The notes below the pieces were generated by a model. That model worked only from the letters and a program-made list of their open reading frames with translations. It was not told where the DNA came from and ran no database searches. The position numbers were made by a program, and so were the translations under genes. From Cacajao melanocephalus (Eukaryota > Chordata > Mammalia > Primates > Pitheciidae), in contig CAUYLG010052167.1 of NCBI GenBank assembly GCA_963573385.1, positions 1-64,000 on the forward strand: DNA of 64,000 nt, read 5' to 3'. Positions 1 to 11,960 of the stretch are shown one piece after another. How positions within the stretch are numbered: the stretch's first letter is position 1; every line of letters starts with the position of its first letter.

Positions 1-20
1 AGAGGTTTTTAATACCCATT

Positions 21-60
21 TTTAGACTGCATTCTAGCCTGGGCAGTAGAACAAGAATCC
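21..60 (+). mobile_element. 3' end of an Alu cut off by the window edge
   Basis: The bases match the closing part of an Alu right arm on the forward strand (the 'ctgc-a-ctctagcctgggc' block, followed by the stretch that normally reads gagactctgtctc). The rest of the Alu lies outside the window, so the subfamily cannot be named. Confidence 0.75.
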
Positions 61-225
61 TGTTCTCTCTCCCTCTTTTCCTTCCTCTTTCTTTCTCTCG
101 TACAGTCTTTTTTTTTCTTTCTTTCACTCTCACTTTCTTTCGTCTCTTTTTCTTTCAAAAAAAAATAAAAATAAAAATAAAAAAAAAGAAAGAGTACAAA
201 AAGAATTAAAAAAAAAAAGTTCAAA
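61..225. repeat. Pyrimidine tract followed by an A-rich tract
   Basis: From about 61 to 157 the forward strand is almost pure C/T (CTTT and CCTT runs). At about 158 it switches to A-rich sequence with AAAAT and GAAAG units up to about 222. A forward-strand Alu should be followed directly by an A-rich tail, so the intervening C/T block is unusual. The halves are partly complementary (ctttctttc against gaaagaaag) and could fold back. Confidence 0.85.
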
Positions 226-294
226 ATGTGAATCTCTACACACTATTTGCTTCTTCTAAGTGCATGATGCATGCAGGAATAGCCTTTAGTCTGC
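226..294. other. Short single-copy flank upstream of the MaLR provirus
   Basis: No repeat is recognised. The last five bases (290-294, tctgc) form the left target-site duplication of the following provirus. Confidence 0.5.
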
Positions 295-713
295 TGATAT
301 AGTTTGGATGTGTTCCTGCTCAAATTTCATATTGAAATGTAGTCCCCAACATTGAAAGTGGGACCTGGTGGGAGGTGATTGGATCATGGGGATGAATTTC
401 TCATGAATGATTTAGCACCACCCCCTGTGGTACTGTCCTTGTGATAGTGAGTTCTCATGATTTCTGGTTGTTTAAAGGTGTGTAGCATTTCCCCCTCACT
501 CTTTTGCTCCTGCTCTGGCCATGTGACATGTCTGCTCCTCCTTTGCCTTCAACCATGATTATAAGTTTCCTGAAGCATGCCCAGAAACCATGCAATGCCA
601 GCATCATGTTTCCTCTACAGCCTGCAGAACTGTAAGCCAATTAAACCTCTTTTCTTTAGAAATTACCCAGTCTCAGGTATTTCTTTATAGTAATGCAGAA
701 ATGACCTAATGTA
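295..713 (+). mobile_element. 5' LTR of an MSTA-like MaLR provirus
   Basis: The 419-bp LTR starts with TG (tgatatagtttggatgtg) and closes with a decayed form of the family end taataca. It follows the MSTA consensus: the 'gattggatcatgggg' block, the ctcatgatttctggttg segment, the 'ccatgattataag' segment, and the polyadenylation region 'ccaattaaacctcttttc'. MaLR LTRs are long terminal repeats of a non-autonomous ERVL-related group. The matching 3' LTR is at 2410-2837 in the same orientation, so this copy has not collapsed to a solo LTR. The flanking five bases (tctgc at 290-294, tatgc at 2838-2842) agree at four of five positions. Confidence 0.9.
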
Positions 714-2409
714 GAAAATTAGTACTGAGGAGTGGTGCATTGCTATAAATACCTGAAGATGTGAAAGCAACTTTGAAACTGGGGAATGGGCAGAAGCTGG
801 AAGAGTTTGGAGAGCTCAGAAGACATGATGATAAGAAAAGTTTGAAACTCCTTAGAGACCAGTTAAATGGTTGTGACCAAAATGCTGATAGTGATATGCT
901 GATAGTCATATGGACAATAAAGTTCAGGCTTCCAGAGTCTCATATGGAAATGAGGAACTTATTAAGAACTGGTGCAAAGCTCACACATGATATGTCTTAG
1001 AAGAGCTTGGATGGATGGGGTTTATGCCCTAGGGATATGTGGAAATTTGCACTTGAGAGTGATGACCTAGAGTATCTGGTGGAAGAAATTTCTAAGCAGC
1101 AAAGTGTTCAGCAAGTGGTGTGCCTGCTTCTAATGTCCTATCTCAGATGCAAGAGCAAAGAAATGACTTAAAGTTGAGATTTATATTTAAAGGAGAAGCT
1201 GAGCATAAGTTTGGGAAATTTGCAGCCTGGCCATATGGTAGGGAAAAAGCTTATTTTTAGTGGAAGAATTGAAGTGGACTGCTGAAAACTAGCTCTTGCT
1301 GTTTTTAAACCACTTACTAGAGAAATCTGTATAACTTAAAAGAGGGTAAGTGCTGATAGCCAAGACAATGGGAAAAAGGCCTCAAAGGAATTTCAGAGAT
1401 CTAAGAAGCAGCCCCTCCCATCACAGACCCAGGGACCTAGGAGGACAGAATGGTTATGTGGGCCAGGTCCAGGGCCCCATTGCTCTGCACAGCCTCAGAT
1501 ATTGCTCACTGTTTCCTGGCCATTCCAGCTCCAGCTGTGGCTCAGATGAGCCAAGGTACAGCTCAGGCTGCTGCTTCAGAAGGTGCAAGCTGTAAGCCTT
1601 GGCAGCTTGCATGTGGTGTTCAGCCTTTAAGTGCACAGGATGCAAGAGTTGAGGCTTGGGAGCCTTCACCTAGATTTCAGGCTTGGGAGCCTTCACCTAG
1701 ATTTCAGAGGATGTATGAAAAAGCCTGGGTGTCCAGGCAGAAGCCTGCTGCAGTGGTGGAGTCCTCATGGAGGACCTCTACTATGGCAGTGTGGAGGGGG
1801 AAATGTGGAGTTGGAACCCCACATAGAGTCCTCACTGGGGCAGTGCTGCAATGCCTAGTGGAGCTATGAAAAAACAGCCACCATCCTCCAGACCTCAGAA
1901 TGGTAGATCCACTGACAGCTTGTACTCTGTGCCTAGAAAGGCACAGGCACCCAAGACCAGTCCATGAGAGGAGCCTTGAGGGCTGAACCCTGCAAAACCA
2001 CAAGTGTTGAGCCACTCAAGGCCTTGGGAGCCCACCCCTTGAATCAGCGTGCCCTGGATTTGAGACCTGGGGTCAAAGGAGTTAATTTTGGAGCTTTAAG
2101 ATTTAGTGACTTCCCTGCTAGGTGTCAGACTTGCATGGAACATATAGCTTTTTTCTTTTGGCTGATTTATATTGATAAAAATGGAGATATTTACCCAATG
2201 CCTATAACCCCATTGTTTCTTAGAAGTAACTAACTTGTTTTTGTTTTAACAGGCTCGTAGGTGGAAGAGACTTGCCTTGTCTCAGATGAGACTTTGGACT
2301 TTTGAGTTAATGCTGGAATGAGTTAAGATTTTGGGAAACTGTTGGGAAGGCAGGATTGTATGTTGCAATGTGAGAAGGATGTGAGATTTGGGTGGGGCTA
2401 AGGGTAGAA
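714..2409 (+). mobile_element. MaLR internal region (MST-int), decayed gag-like remnant
   Basis: This 1.7-kb region between two MST LTRs is colinear with the internal region at 50868-52408. Shared landmarks include 'tctaagcagcaaagtgttca' near 1090, the ctcaggctgctgcttcag stretch near 1563, the 'gggtcaaaggagttaattttgg' area near 2070, and a purine-rich tract before the 3' LTR (2382-2409). MaLR interiors are known to carry a degenerate gag-like frame and no complete pol. Here the frame is broken: the longest open stretch is 139 codons (1450-1869), and a 14-bp tandem duplication (882-895 and 896-909) shifts frame relative to the other copy. It also has an in-frame 27-bp tandem duplication at 1654-1707. 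No functional product is expected. Confidence 0.85.
1654..1707 (+). repeat. Perfect 27-bp tandem duplication inside MaLR internal region
   Basis: Positions 1654-1680 and 1681-1707 are identical 27-mers beginning gcttgggagccttcac. Because 27 is a multiple of three, the open frame spanning them repeats the nine residues AWEPSPRFQ twice. The homologous place in the second MaLR copy (about 51685-51715) has one unit, so this is a private duplication. Confidence 0.95.
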
Positions 2410-2837
2410 TGATATAATTTGGATGTGTGTCCCTGCCCAAATCTTATATTGAAATCTAATCCTCAGTGTTGGAGATAGGGCATGGTGGGAGCTGATTGGA
2501 TCGTGGGGGTAGCTTTCTCATGAATGGCCTAGCTCTATCCTTCATGGCACTGTCCTCATGATAGTGAGTTCTTGTGAGATCTGGATATTTAAAAGTGTGT
2601 ATTACCTCTTCCTTCACTCTCTTGCTCCTGTTCTGGCCTTGTGATGTGCCTGTTCTCCCTTTGCCTTCCACCATGATCGTAAATTTCCTGAGGCATTCCC
2701 AGAAGTCAAGCAGATGCCACCATCATATTTCCTGTATAGCCTGCAGGACTGTGAGCCAATTAAACTTCTTTTCTTCTCTTTATAAAGTACCTAGTCTTAA
2801 GTATTTCTTCATAGCAATGTGAGAGTGACATAATACA
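2410..2837 (+). mobile_element. 3' LTR of the MSTA-like MaLR provirus
   Basis: The 428-bp LTR begins tgatataatttggatgtg and ends taataca, parallel to the LTR at 295-713 along its whole length. The two have diverged by many substitutions, as expected for a copy tens of millions of years old. The five bases after it (tatgc) match the left flank tctgc with one difference, supporting a single complete insertion from 295 to 2837. Confidence 0.9.
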
Positions 2838-3191
2838 TATGCCATCTGGGGGAAAAAATAGGAGAAGAAATTTAAGTACCTGTTTTGTCATTGTTGGTGA
2901 TGAGCCCTTAGTAGAATATGAAGGTTGCACTGCATATTAAATGTGCTAATTACTTATTCCCTCACAAATTCTTGTTGGCTAACATTTCTGCCCCACACTG
3001 ATTTAGGAGGAAAGGTGACAAAGAAGGGAATAGAGAGAAGAGCTGAGACTGAGTTAAATGTGTAATTTTGTTCTTCAAACAGGTATAGAATGGAATAGGA
3101 GCATAGCTTTTTCGGAAGAGGAAATATACACTTTGTAAAGTAGACTGTGCCTTAAAAAAAGCTTCTTTTAATTGTTACAAAAAGTTCTTTT
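2838..3191. other. Unassigned sequence, no gene seen
   Basis: AT-rich DNA with no repeat family I can name and no convincing reading frame. Confidence 0.4.
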
Positions 3192-3205
3192 CAAAATAGT
3201 GCTTA

Positions 3206-4057
<852 letters not shown>

Positions 4058-4061
4058 TTAA

Positions 4062-5259
4062 TGTGTCCTAAATAAGACAAAAGAAATTTTGTTTGAATTG
4101 AAATATGGGCCAGAATTTAAGAGAGGAGTAATGTATCCATGGGTTCTTGGCATGGTCCTTGTAGATACTACAGTGAGAAAGTTTTGAGGAGGTGGTGAAG
4201 TTTCAAAAGTGAGTAAGGATCACTTGTACAGTCATAATTTCCACCCAGAGATTGTCCTGCTGAGCTCTTCTTGGCTCGAAATTTGAAGGGATTTGTATTA
4301 ATATGGGAAGCTCTTTCCTTAGAAAAGCCTCTTAGACCTTAAGTAACTTGCAAGAGGCTGTTTTGACAAGATTTATGAAAATGGTGTCAGGAAAAGGAAA
4401 TTACTTGCTTTAATAACTCTGCCATTATTGGTGGTAAGTGTTTTGCATTCTGTTCAGTGATTTGCATACAGATGGAGCCATATGGACTTAGAACTGTGTT
4501 CTTTGTGTCTCCTCCCATTTCTTTTTCTACAAGAAAATGAGTCAGATATACAGATCAAGTTGTCCTAAAAGAGCCAGTGATTTCAGTGTTGAGAGAGAAG
4601 TTAACCTACATACAGCATCAGGAATAAGGTTGGAAGAATATTGTTCTGCTTAACTGTTTCTATCCTGGAGTAGGAAAGCTTTTCAATTGACATAGAATTT
4701 TAGAGCTGATGGAGCTTAAAAATCATATAGTCCAGGTGGATCTAGATTTGTAGTCATGACTTTGAGTCAGTGTTTCTCCCTATTTGTACTTTCTTTCTTT
4801 ACAAAATGTAAAACACAGTGGTTAAAAGTTCAGCTTAAGAAACATAAGTAGATGCCTATGGCAACAGAAGCAGTTTATAGAAATAGTTTATAGTTTACAC
4901 CAGTCTCTATTGTTGCCATATTTATGTCCATGTCTTTTCTTAGTTTGAAAGTATATCTAAAATATTGTATCTATAGAATTAATATCTATAACATTAATTT
5001 ATGTTTTAAATAAACTATAGCATTATAACAACCCAATTAATTGCTGTTTTGGGTAACAGTTTCCAAGCTCAAAATTTAAAGACATCTTGAATCTGTGTTC
5101 AAACCTGAAAATCTCAATAATAAAATTCTGTGACCATAAAACATGAAGTTGTGTTTAAGAAGAAGGTAAATATATTTTTATTAAGGAGACTGTAGAAAGC
5201 AAATCACTTCAAAACAGATCAAAATCATAGAATATATTGTTCTACACCCAATAGATAAA
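4062..5259. other. Unassigned AT-rich sequence
   Basis: No gene is seen. A stretch near 4697-4740 (ttagagctgatggagc followed by tagtccagg) resembles a common old mammalian SINE or LINE tail, but it is too short to assign. Confidence 0.35.
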
Positions 5260-5470
5260 ATAATAAGTACAACAATTACTATGGAGGTAGCTAGTATCTA
5301 TGAAGATTTAGGATTATGTGAAACTTTACCCAGGTGATGGGCCCTGAACTTTTATGGAATTTACCTCCCAACCTCTGATTCACATATGCTTCATTAAGGT
5401 ATGTAATATGCTTGTTACTTTTTTCCACATAGGATCCATTCAGCATAATATCATCAATGTAATGTACTAG
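5260..5470 (-). mobile_element. ERVL-like pol remnant, reverse transcriptase core (antisense)
   Basis: Read on the reverse strand from 5470 downward, the codons give LVHYIDDIML, the reverse transcriptase active-site motif (Y-x-D-D) in the form used by ERVL-class elements. The frame continues for about 25 more codons before decaying. An MLT1 LTR (5471-6001) begins immediately upstream of these codons and separates this part from the rest of pol at 6002 onward. It is a dead, very old copy. Confidence 0.7.
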
Positions 5471-6001
5471 TGTATTCTTTTTCTATTTCTGCTATAACAA
5501 ATTACCACAAATTTAGTGCCTTTAAACAATATAAATCTAGTTTCTTAGTTTTAGAGGTCAGAAGTCCTAAAGTTAAAGATGTTGACAGGAGTATGGTTTT
5601 TCTGGAAGTGTTAGAGAGAAATACATGTTCTTGCTTTTTTCCAGCTTTTCTAGGCTACATGCATTCCTGAACTGGTGGCCTTTTTCCTCCATCTTCAAAG
5701 CCAATAGAATAGTGTCTTCAAGTCTTTTTCTCTCCTTCTCTTCTCTCCTCTCACATTGACTTATGATTCCATCATCATATCTCCTTCTCTGTCTCAGTGA
5801 CTCTGACCCTCCTGCTTCCCTCTTATAAGTATTCTTGTGATTACATTGAGCCCACTTAGTTAATTCAGAATAATCTCCAAATGTCAGTATCTTTGTCTTA
5901 ATCACATCTGCAAAATTTCTTTTGAAATGTAAGGCAATATATCTACAGATTTGAGAATTAGGATTCAGTAGCTTTGTGACACCATTATTCTGCCTACCAC
6001 A
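5471..6001 (+). mobile_element. MLT1-type solo LTR (MaLR), inserted in ERVL pol
   Basis: It starts tgtattctttttctattt and follows MLT1C/D-like consensus: 'aacaaattaccacaaattta', the 'ccattcttcaaagccaa'-type block near 5690, the 'cttgtgattacattgagccc' block at 5835-5854, and the closing 'cattattctgcctaccaca'. Its length fits the older MLT1 subfamilies. The neighbouring five bases (actag before, accat after) agree at three positions. A 151-codon open frame on the opposite strand (5573-6028) is incidental. Confidence 0.85.
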
Positions 6002-6370
6002 ACCATATGATGTTACCTGGACTGTCAAGATGACCAGATTCCTTTAGACCATATTATAGCAGTAAACAGAGAAAGTCGATGTAAGTCTGAGGTATATTGA
6101 TGGTTATTACCAGTAAAAAAAACTTTTGTTTTTATGATTCTTACAAATTGGTATGGAGAAGAAGTGTTTGCCAAAGCATTAGGTACATATCAGATACCAT
6201 AGTCTGTGTCATCTGCTTCAATATCAGTGCTGTTTTTGGGATGACAACTATAATGGAGTTACCACCTGATTAAGTTTATGATAATCCATGCCTAATACTC
6301 CATGATCCATTCACCTTCTGCCCCAGCCAAACAGACTAATTAAATAAGGGTGCTCTCTTCTTATGGAGAT
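6002..6370 (-). mobile_element. ERVL-like pol remnant, upstream part (antisense)
   Basis: The reverse complement continues the pol region interrupted by the MLT1 LTR. Around 6215-6290 it resembles the conserved start of an ERVL reverse transcriptase (short matches such as HKLNQVVTPI in one frame). Stops and frameshifts are frequent. Orientation agrees with the piece at 5260-5470. Confidence 0.6.
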
Positions 6371-7061
6371 ATCTAAATCTAGTTATGGGTATAGTGACAA
6401 TAAAGGATTCTAGGGATAATGGACATTCTGCCTTGGCAAACTAACCTAGGTGAGGTTATTATGTTGTTTGTAAGCAAAGGAAGGCTACTCTCCCTAGACA
6501 TAGGAAAGCCATCTTCTTCCGCTGACAAAAGAGACTGAGAGTGATAGTTACTCAGATTTCTCAGTTTCATCCTAGTCCAACTGTATGTCCTCATTCCTCC
6601 CCCAAGCCCCAGCATCATAACTTTTAAGAGACATTTCAAGTGACCATGAATCCTTCAAATCACAAAATTATACTTAGCATTTGCCTTACAGTGGTATTGG
6701 TCTTATGGCTAGAAGAAGTGAGATTTTTTTAGGACCACCACAGAAACTTTTTAGTTCTCTGACATGACTTGAAATGAGAATAGAGATTTAAGATTCTAAT
6801 TTTCCTTAAACAAGTTAGTACACTCAGAAGAATGCACCCCATACCACTGTTCCTTACAGTTATCTCTATTGCTATGATGGTAAAGTGCAGCAGCCACTTG
6901 GGTCCCCAAAGGAACTGCGTCACAATCAACCAGAGGTGATCCCCTGATTAACTGCAGTGCCATTGCATGCCATGGATGATTCACATCTTATTTCCTCTTG
7001 TCTGGGAACTCAGTACTACTACACTCAAGTCTAAAGACATGATTCAAACCAAATCCAAGAC
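6371..7061 (-). mobile_element. Possible continuation of the antisense ERVL-like internal region
   Basis: The order and spacing fit the protease/gag side of the element. Reverse-strand open stretches of 60-86 codons occur (6379-6639, 6729-6929, 6796-6984), but I recognise no domain with confidence. It may be ERVL interior or unrelated unique DNA. Confidence 0.3.
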
Positions 7062-7213
7062 CAGTGGCCTCCACATTGTTTGGGAACTTGATAGGGAGTA
7101 AAAATCAAGCCCTGCCCCAGACACATGAAATCAGAATCTGTTGGAATGGGGTCCAGTGATATGTGATTCATAACCTCTCTGCGTGATTCTGAGGCATAAT
7201 AAAGTTTGAGAAC
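7062..7213 (-). mobile_element. MER5A-like hAT-Charlie DNA transposon
   Basis: The forward strand carries the reverse of MER5A: an initial 'agtggcctccacattg' segment, 'cctgccccagac', 'aatcagaatctg', 'gattctgaggcataataaag' and the end 'tttgagaacag'. MER5A is a short non-autonomous hAT element. Confidence 0.8.
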
Positions 7214-8849
7214 AGGGAATACCCCTAAATCTGACTAAGCAAAGGGAAGAATTTGGAACGAATAAAATGTAGCAACTTAGAGGAGGAGGCTTTACAGAGG
7301 TGAAATTCAGACCTCTGAGGAGGAGGTGCTATTTGGTGGTACTGGGATCTGAGTTCAGAGGAGATTCTCTATAGGCTTGGGATCCAGACCTCTGAAGAGG
7401 GAGCATTCTCTTGATGGTGCCGACATCTCTGGGGTGAGTGGGGGAAAAATAATAAGACCAGTTCTATAAGTGTTGGAAAAACTGCCAAGTGATTCAGCTG
7501 CTGCTATAAGAAGGAACTCCCACTGCTGAGTTGAGGAAGCATGGTGGGGGTGATACTCACAGGAACTACAAGCCAACAGGTCTCTTTCTCCTCCCCTAGA
7601 CTTAGATTCTTTCTCTAGCGCTCATAATTAGAATAGTCTAATGTTCATTCAACCTACAATGCAGAAATGTGGTTTGCAGAGTCCCAGCCCAGCATGACAA
7701 AAGAGATTATAGAAGGATGGGTTTGAAACTGAGACAATAACTTAATAACTGACAGCTAATTGTTGGTGCTTCCTGTCTAATTTATTTACAAGAAAGAACA
7801 AACTTTTAGATATTAGTAGAACATCAATTTCAAAAGAATAATTTCCTACTAATAAATAAATACATTATTGCTTTTTGAGATTTATATGTTAGACCCAACC
7901 CTATGAGTTTAGCATCCCATTAGCTAGAAAACACTTCTGTCCACAAAGAGAGTATATTTTACTGGGGAAGCATTTGACTATCATGATATTGTAATTCAAA
8001 CTCATATAATCTATGCCATCCATGTGTATAAATTCACACTATGTGTGAATTGTGATTTTTTTTAAAAAAAATCATAAAATACAGCAATAAACTAGAAGCA
8101 GAAGCTGAGAAAATACTGTGATCTTGATTTCTACTATTTGTGACTAACAAAAAGGTTTCATTTTTCTTAGTGATTTTAATAAGTAAAGGGCAAAATGTAT
8201 ACCTATGAATAAATTTAGTAGTAAAATATGAAGAATACAGCAGATGGCTGCTCTATAGAGCATATCTATGTGACTTTTCTGTTAATTGCCTGATACACAT
8301 TCCACTAAAATTCTTGTACATATTAATGAAGAACCAAAATCATTTTACTGCAATGGCAGATTCCTCAGTGAGAAAGAACAGGTTTACTGAGGTATCAGTG
8401 AGTCCAGGAGGTGATTTCTTAGACTTCGTTCCTAAGTGCCTTCTCGAGGTTTTGCTTGAATTTACAATATATGTTTATTTGAAGCCCCAAAAGACAGATG
8501 ACAGGAAAACTTCATCTGTCATCTTGTAATCAAGGGGGAAAAGAGCTACAGATTTTGATTTCTTTTGCCAGAGGCAGTAACTTTATGCTAGCAACATAAA
8601 CACAGATGCAGTGAACCATTCTATCTAAACCTCTTCAGAAGTTCATGGATATTTTCCATGAGATAACTAGTTCTGATGTTCAGTTTGGTTTAAACTAAGT
8701 TTTGTGTGTTTTTTTTTTTAAATATCTTTCTCAATACGGTGAACTTGGTTCAAGAGTAAAATCATCATGGATAATAAACAATGGACTTTAACCTTCAGCT
8801 ACCATAAACTATAATACTATTACCTCGAAGTGATAACACATTGTGATAT
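7214..8849. other. Unassigned sequence with a short internal repetition
   Basis: No gene is identified. At 7302-7325 and 7377-7400 two similar purine-rich segments share 'cagacctctga(g/a)gagg', about 80 bp apart, possibly an old tandem unit. The rest is AT-rich and unassigned. Confidence 0.35.
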
Positions 8850-9012
8850 TCCAAGCACATTTTCATGCATTGTCTTTTTTTAATTATGGAGACCATACAA
8901 TAGAAAGGGCAGCCATTATCACCGTCATTTTACAGATGAAGAAAATGAGTCTCCAGTTAAGAGATTGCCTAAGGACGTAAAATGATATATGGTGGAGTTA
9001 GCTCTGAGACAC
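8850..9012 (-). mobile_element. MIR SINE (antisense)
   Basis: The core 'cattttacagatgaagaaaa' at 8926-8945 followed by 'gagtctccagttaagagatt' is the reverse complement of the MIR core. This is an ancient mammalian tRNA-derived SINE. Confidence 0.75.
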
Positions 9013-9119
9013 AGAGCTAACTTTTTGAATATAATTTATGATTTATAAACATTTTACAATGTATTTCTAATAGGTACAAAAAACAGAATATATGTCTTCC
9101 ACAAAATAGGATGGAGTGA

Positions 9120-9285
9120 AGAATAGAACACTGGCCAAGAGACCTGATCCCAGTCTTAGTTTTGCAACTGACTGTCTGATTTTAGACAAGTTGATAGTTT
9201 TTCAGGGCCTCAGTTTGATCAGTATCCAAAGAGAATGCTGAACCAAATAATTTCCAGTGCCTCTTTCAGACCTAACATTTTATGA
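9120..9285 (+). mobile_element. MIR-family SINE (sense)
   Basis: Forward-strand similarity runs from the 'acactggccaagagacctga' head through 'gggcctcagtttgatcagta' to 'cctctttcagacctaacatt', the layout of a MIR-related SINE. Confidence 0.7.
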
Positions 9286-9554
9286 AATAATTACTGTTTA
9301 ACAACCTGAGTTCTTGATTTTTCTAAGTGATTAATTCCCCTCCACCATTCTTTCTCTGCTTATACTTCTGCCACTATCTGTGACTCACTAACTGAGGAGG
9401 TAATTTTGTACATTTGGATTATGCAGACCTCAGAACCCCAACTATCAAACACATTTCTCCAATGAACTTGCTACTATGCTCCTTTCTCATCTAACTTTCT
9501 CTGGATTTTCCCAAAGTAGAGTCTCATTTTAGCGCTCAAGAGAAAGTTGATAGA
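9286..9554. other. Unassigned flank
   Basis: Nothing is recognised. Its right edge abuts the target-site duplication of the next LTR. Confidence 0.35.
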
Positions 9555-9559
9555 TACTG

Positions 9560-10252
<693 letters not shown>

Positions 10253-10257
10253 TACTG

Positions 10258-10871
10258 ATTTAAAAAGTCTCCCTTAAAACATTCTCTGGGAATGAAGTAA
10301 TAAAGTTATAGTATAGACCACCAAAGTGGAGAGTGGATATAATTGGGGGAAAGGGTATTAAATATGGAATGACACATTGCTAATTAAGTGGATTAGGACA
10401 TTCAGAAGACACTCTTTGCTGGAAGTAGCCTATAACACTGTCCTTATAGAGGTGATGACTTGGATGAAACCTAATGAACTTATCTTATTGATGTATCTCA
10501 AGAGTAATTATTGCCTTGTCAATAGTTCAGAGAGGCCCTTTTGGTAAAATGAGGCAATACACTTTTTTTATCTCAGAATTCACTATTGTCCGTTATCCAA
10601 AAGACGGGATTTAACCATCTGTTAGTTCAGGATTGCAAGAAACCTTTTAGCTGATCTGTCTCTGGCATAAAGAAGTCTAAAAACTACTAAAATATTTGGT
10701 ACTTTTTGTAAGTACTGGGATTATCGGATAGTTGCTGTATAGGTTTTATATGTTCTGGTTCAATAAAAGATAATTTATTTGCCTCAAGTAGATCTGTGAA
10801 AGTTTTCAGTCTCTCATTCAAAACACAGATATAACGTACGTGTCATGACTTAAAATCCCCAAAAGTCTAGA
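10258..10871. other. Unassigned AT-rich sequence
   Basis: No gene or nameable repeat. Confidence 0.35.
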
Positions 10872-11069
10872 TAATGCTGTCCACTATGAGAGCCATTAGC
10901 TACATATGACTATTTACATTTAAAGTTGAATTAATTAAAATGAAATAGAAATCTAGTTTCTCAGTTGCACTAGCCATACTTCAAGTCCTCAGCAGTCACT
11001 GGTTGCTATATTAAACAGTGCAGAGACAGAGCATTTCCAGCATCACAGAAACCCTGTTGGACAGCACTA
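10872..11069. mobile_element. hAT-type MITE with inverted ends
   Basis: The left end 'aatgctgtccactat' and right end 'ttggacagcactaa' are inverted copies of the CAGTGCTGTCCAA terminal repeat of short hAT elements in mammals. The interior has the expected AT-rich 'gttgaattaattaaaatg' centre and a 'ctagccatacttcaagt' segment. The flanks share tctaga on both sides (about 10866-10871 and 11071-11076), a probable remnant of the eight-base target site. Confidence 0.75.
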
Positions 11070-11824
11070 ATCTAGAATATTTTTCAGGCGGACACCTATT
11101 GCTGAAACGTTATCTCATTTGAAGGAATTAAAACTTACACTATAAAATATTTTGTGCTTGTATCCGTTAGTGATGCATTTAGCTATAAATAACAAAATGC
11201 CAACTCTAGTGGCTTAAAGGAAACGTTTAGTATTCCTGCGATAGGTTCACAACAGTGTCAGGGCCCATGTCTCTGATTTTCTTGGCCTTTCAGGGTGAAA
11301 ATTAGCTGCTTTGACTCCAGCAGTTATACCTATATTTAAAGTAAGAAGGAAAAAGAAGAAATGTGTGGCATTTGTATCAGGAAAGCAAAAGCTTTCTCAG
11401 TAATCTGTTAGCCAACTTTGGTATGTATCTTGGCCACAAGGGATTTTTGTGCCCATTCATGACAACAGTTAGGAATAATGAATTGAAATCACAGTTGGGT
11501 CACCAACCAGTGACAGTGTCTGCCACAACTTTCTGGTAGAATTTACGAAAAGTATTTCCCAACATCACAGTGATGTTAAGCAAAAGATAAGATCCCATCC
11601 TTCCTCTAAAGAAGATAAGTATTTAAGGTCTAGTTTTTTTTTCATATTCAATAATCCATATTCTTAATATTAACAAACTAGGAAGAAGTAGCTACTTCTG
11701 TCTGAATTACATATGCTGACTGTGACAATCAATAATGGTGACCACAAAGAACAGTCACCAGGACACGGTGTGCTGACATGGAAAGTGGGTAGACTTACTT
11801 TCGCCTGTGGTTATAAATAGTGAG
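11070..11824. other. Old unassigned repeat-like DNA
   Basis: The segment 11165-11480 (ccaactctagtggcttaaag, later 'gccaactttggtatgt') resembles a mammalian interspersed repeat that I cannot name. No gene is seen. Confidence 0.35.
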
Positions 11825-11960
11825 TTGAGCAGGTCACTTATACTTAGTTTGGTCAATTACAGGAAGGCGATTATTGTGAGGATCAAATGAGTTAACGTGT
11901 ATGAAATATGTCTGGTATGGAGAAGCACCTTCACAAATGTTACTTCTATTGCTTACCCCT
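11825..11960 (+). mobile_element. MIR SINE fragment (sense)
   Basis: The order 'gagcaggtcacttatact', 'tattgtgaggatcaaatgag', 'ttaacgtgtatgaaa' and 'tctggtatggagaagcacc' follows the 3' half of MIR. Confidence 0.65.

Noticed and set aside
1654..1707. CRISPR-like direct repeats
   Set aside because: Two adjacent copies without spacers, in primate DNA; it is a simple tandem duplication.
5573..6028. 151-codon reverse frame
   Set aside because: It is antisense to an MLT1 LTR and follows its low stop density; no domain.
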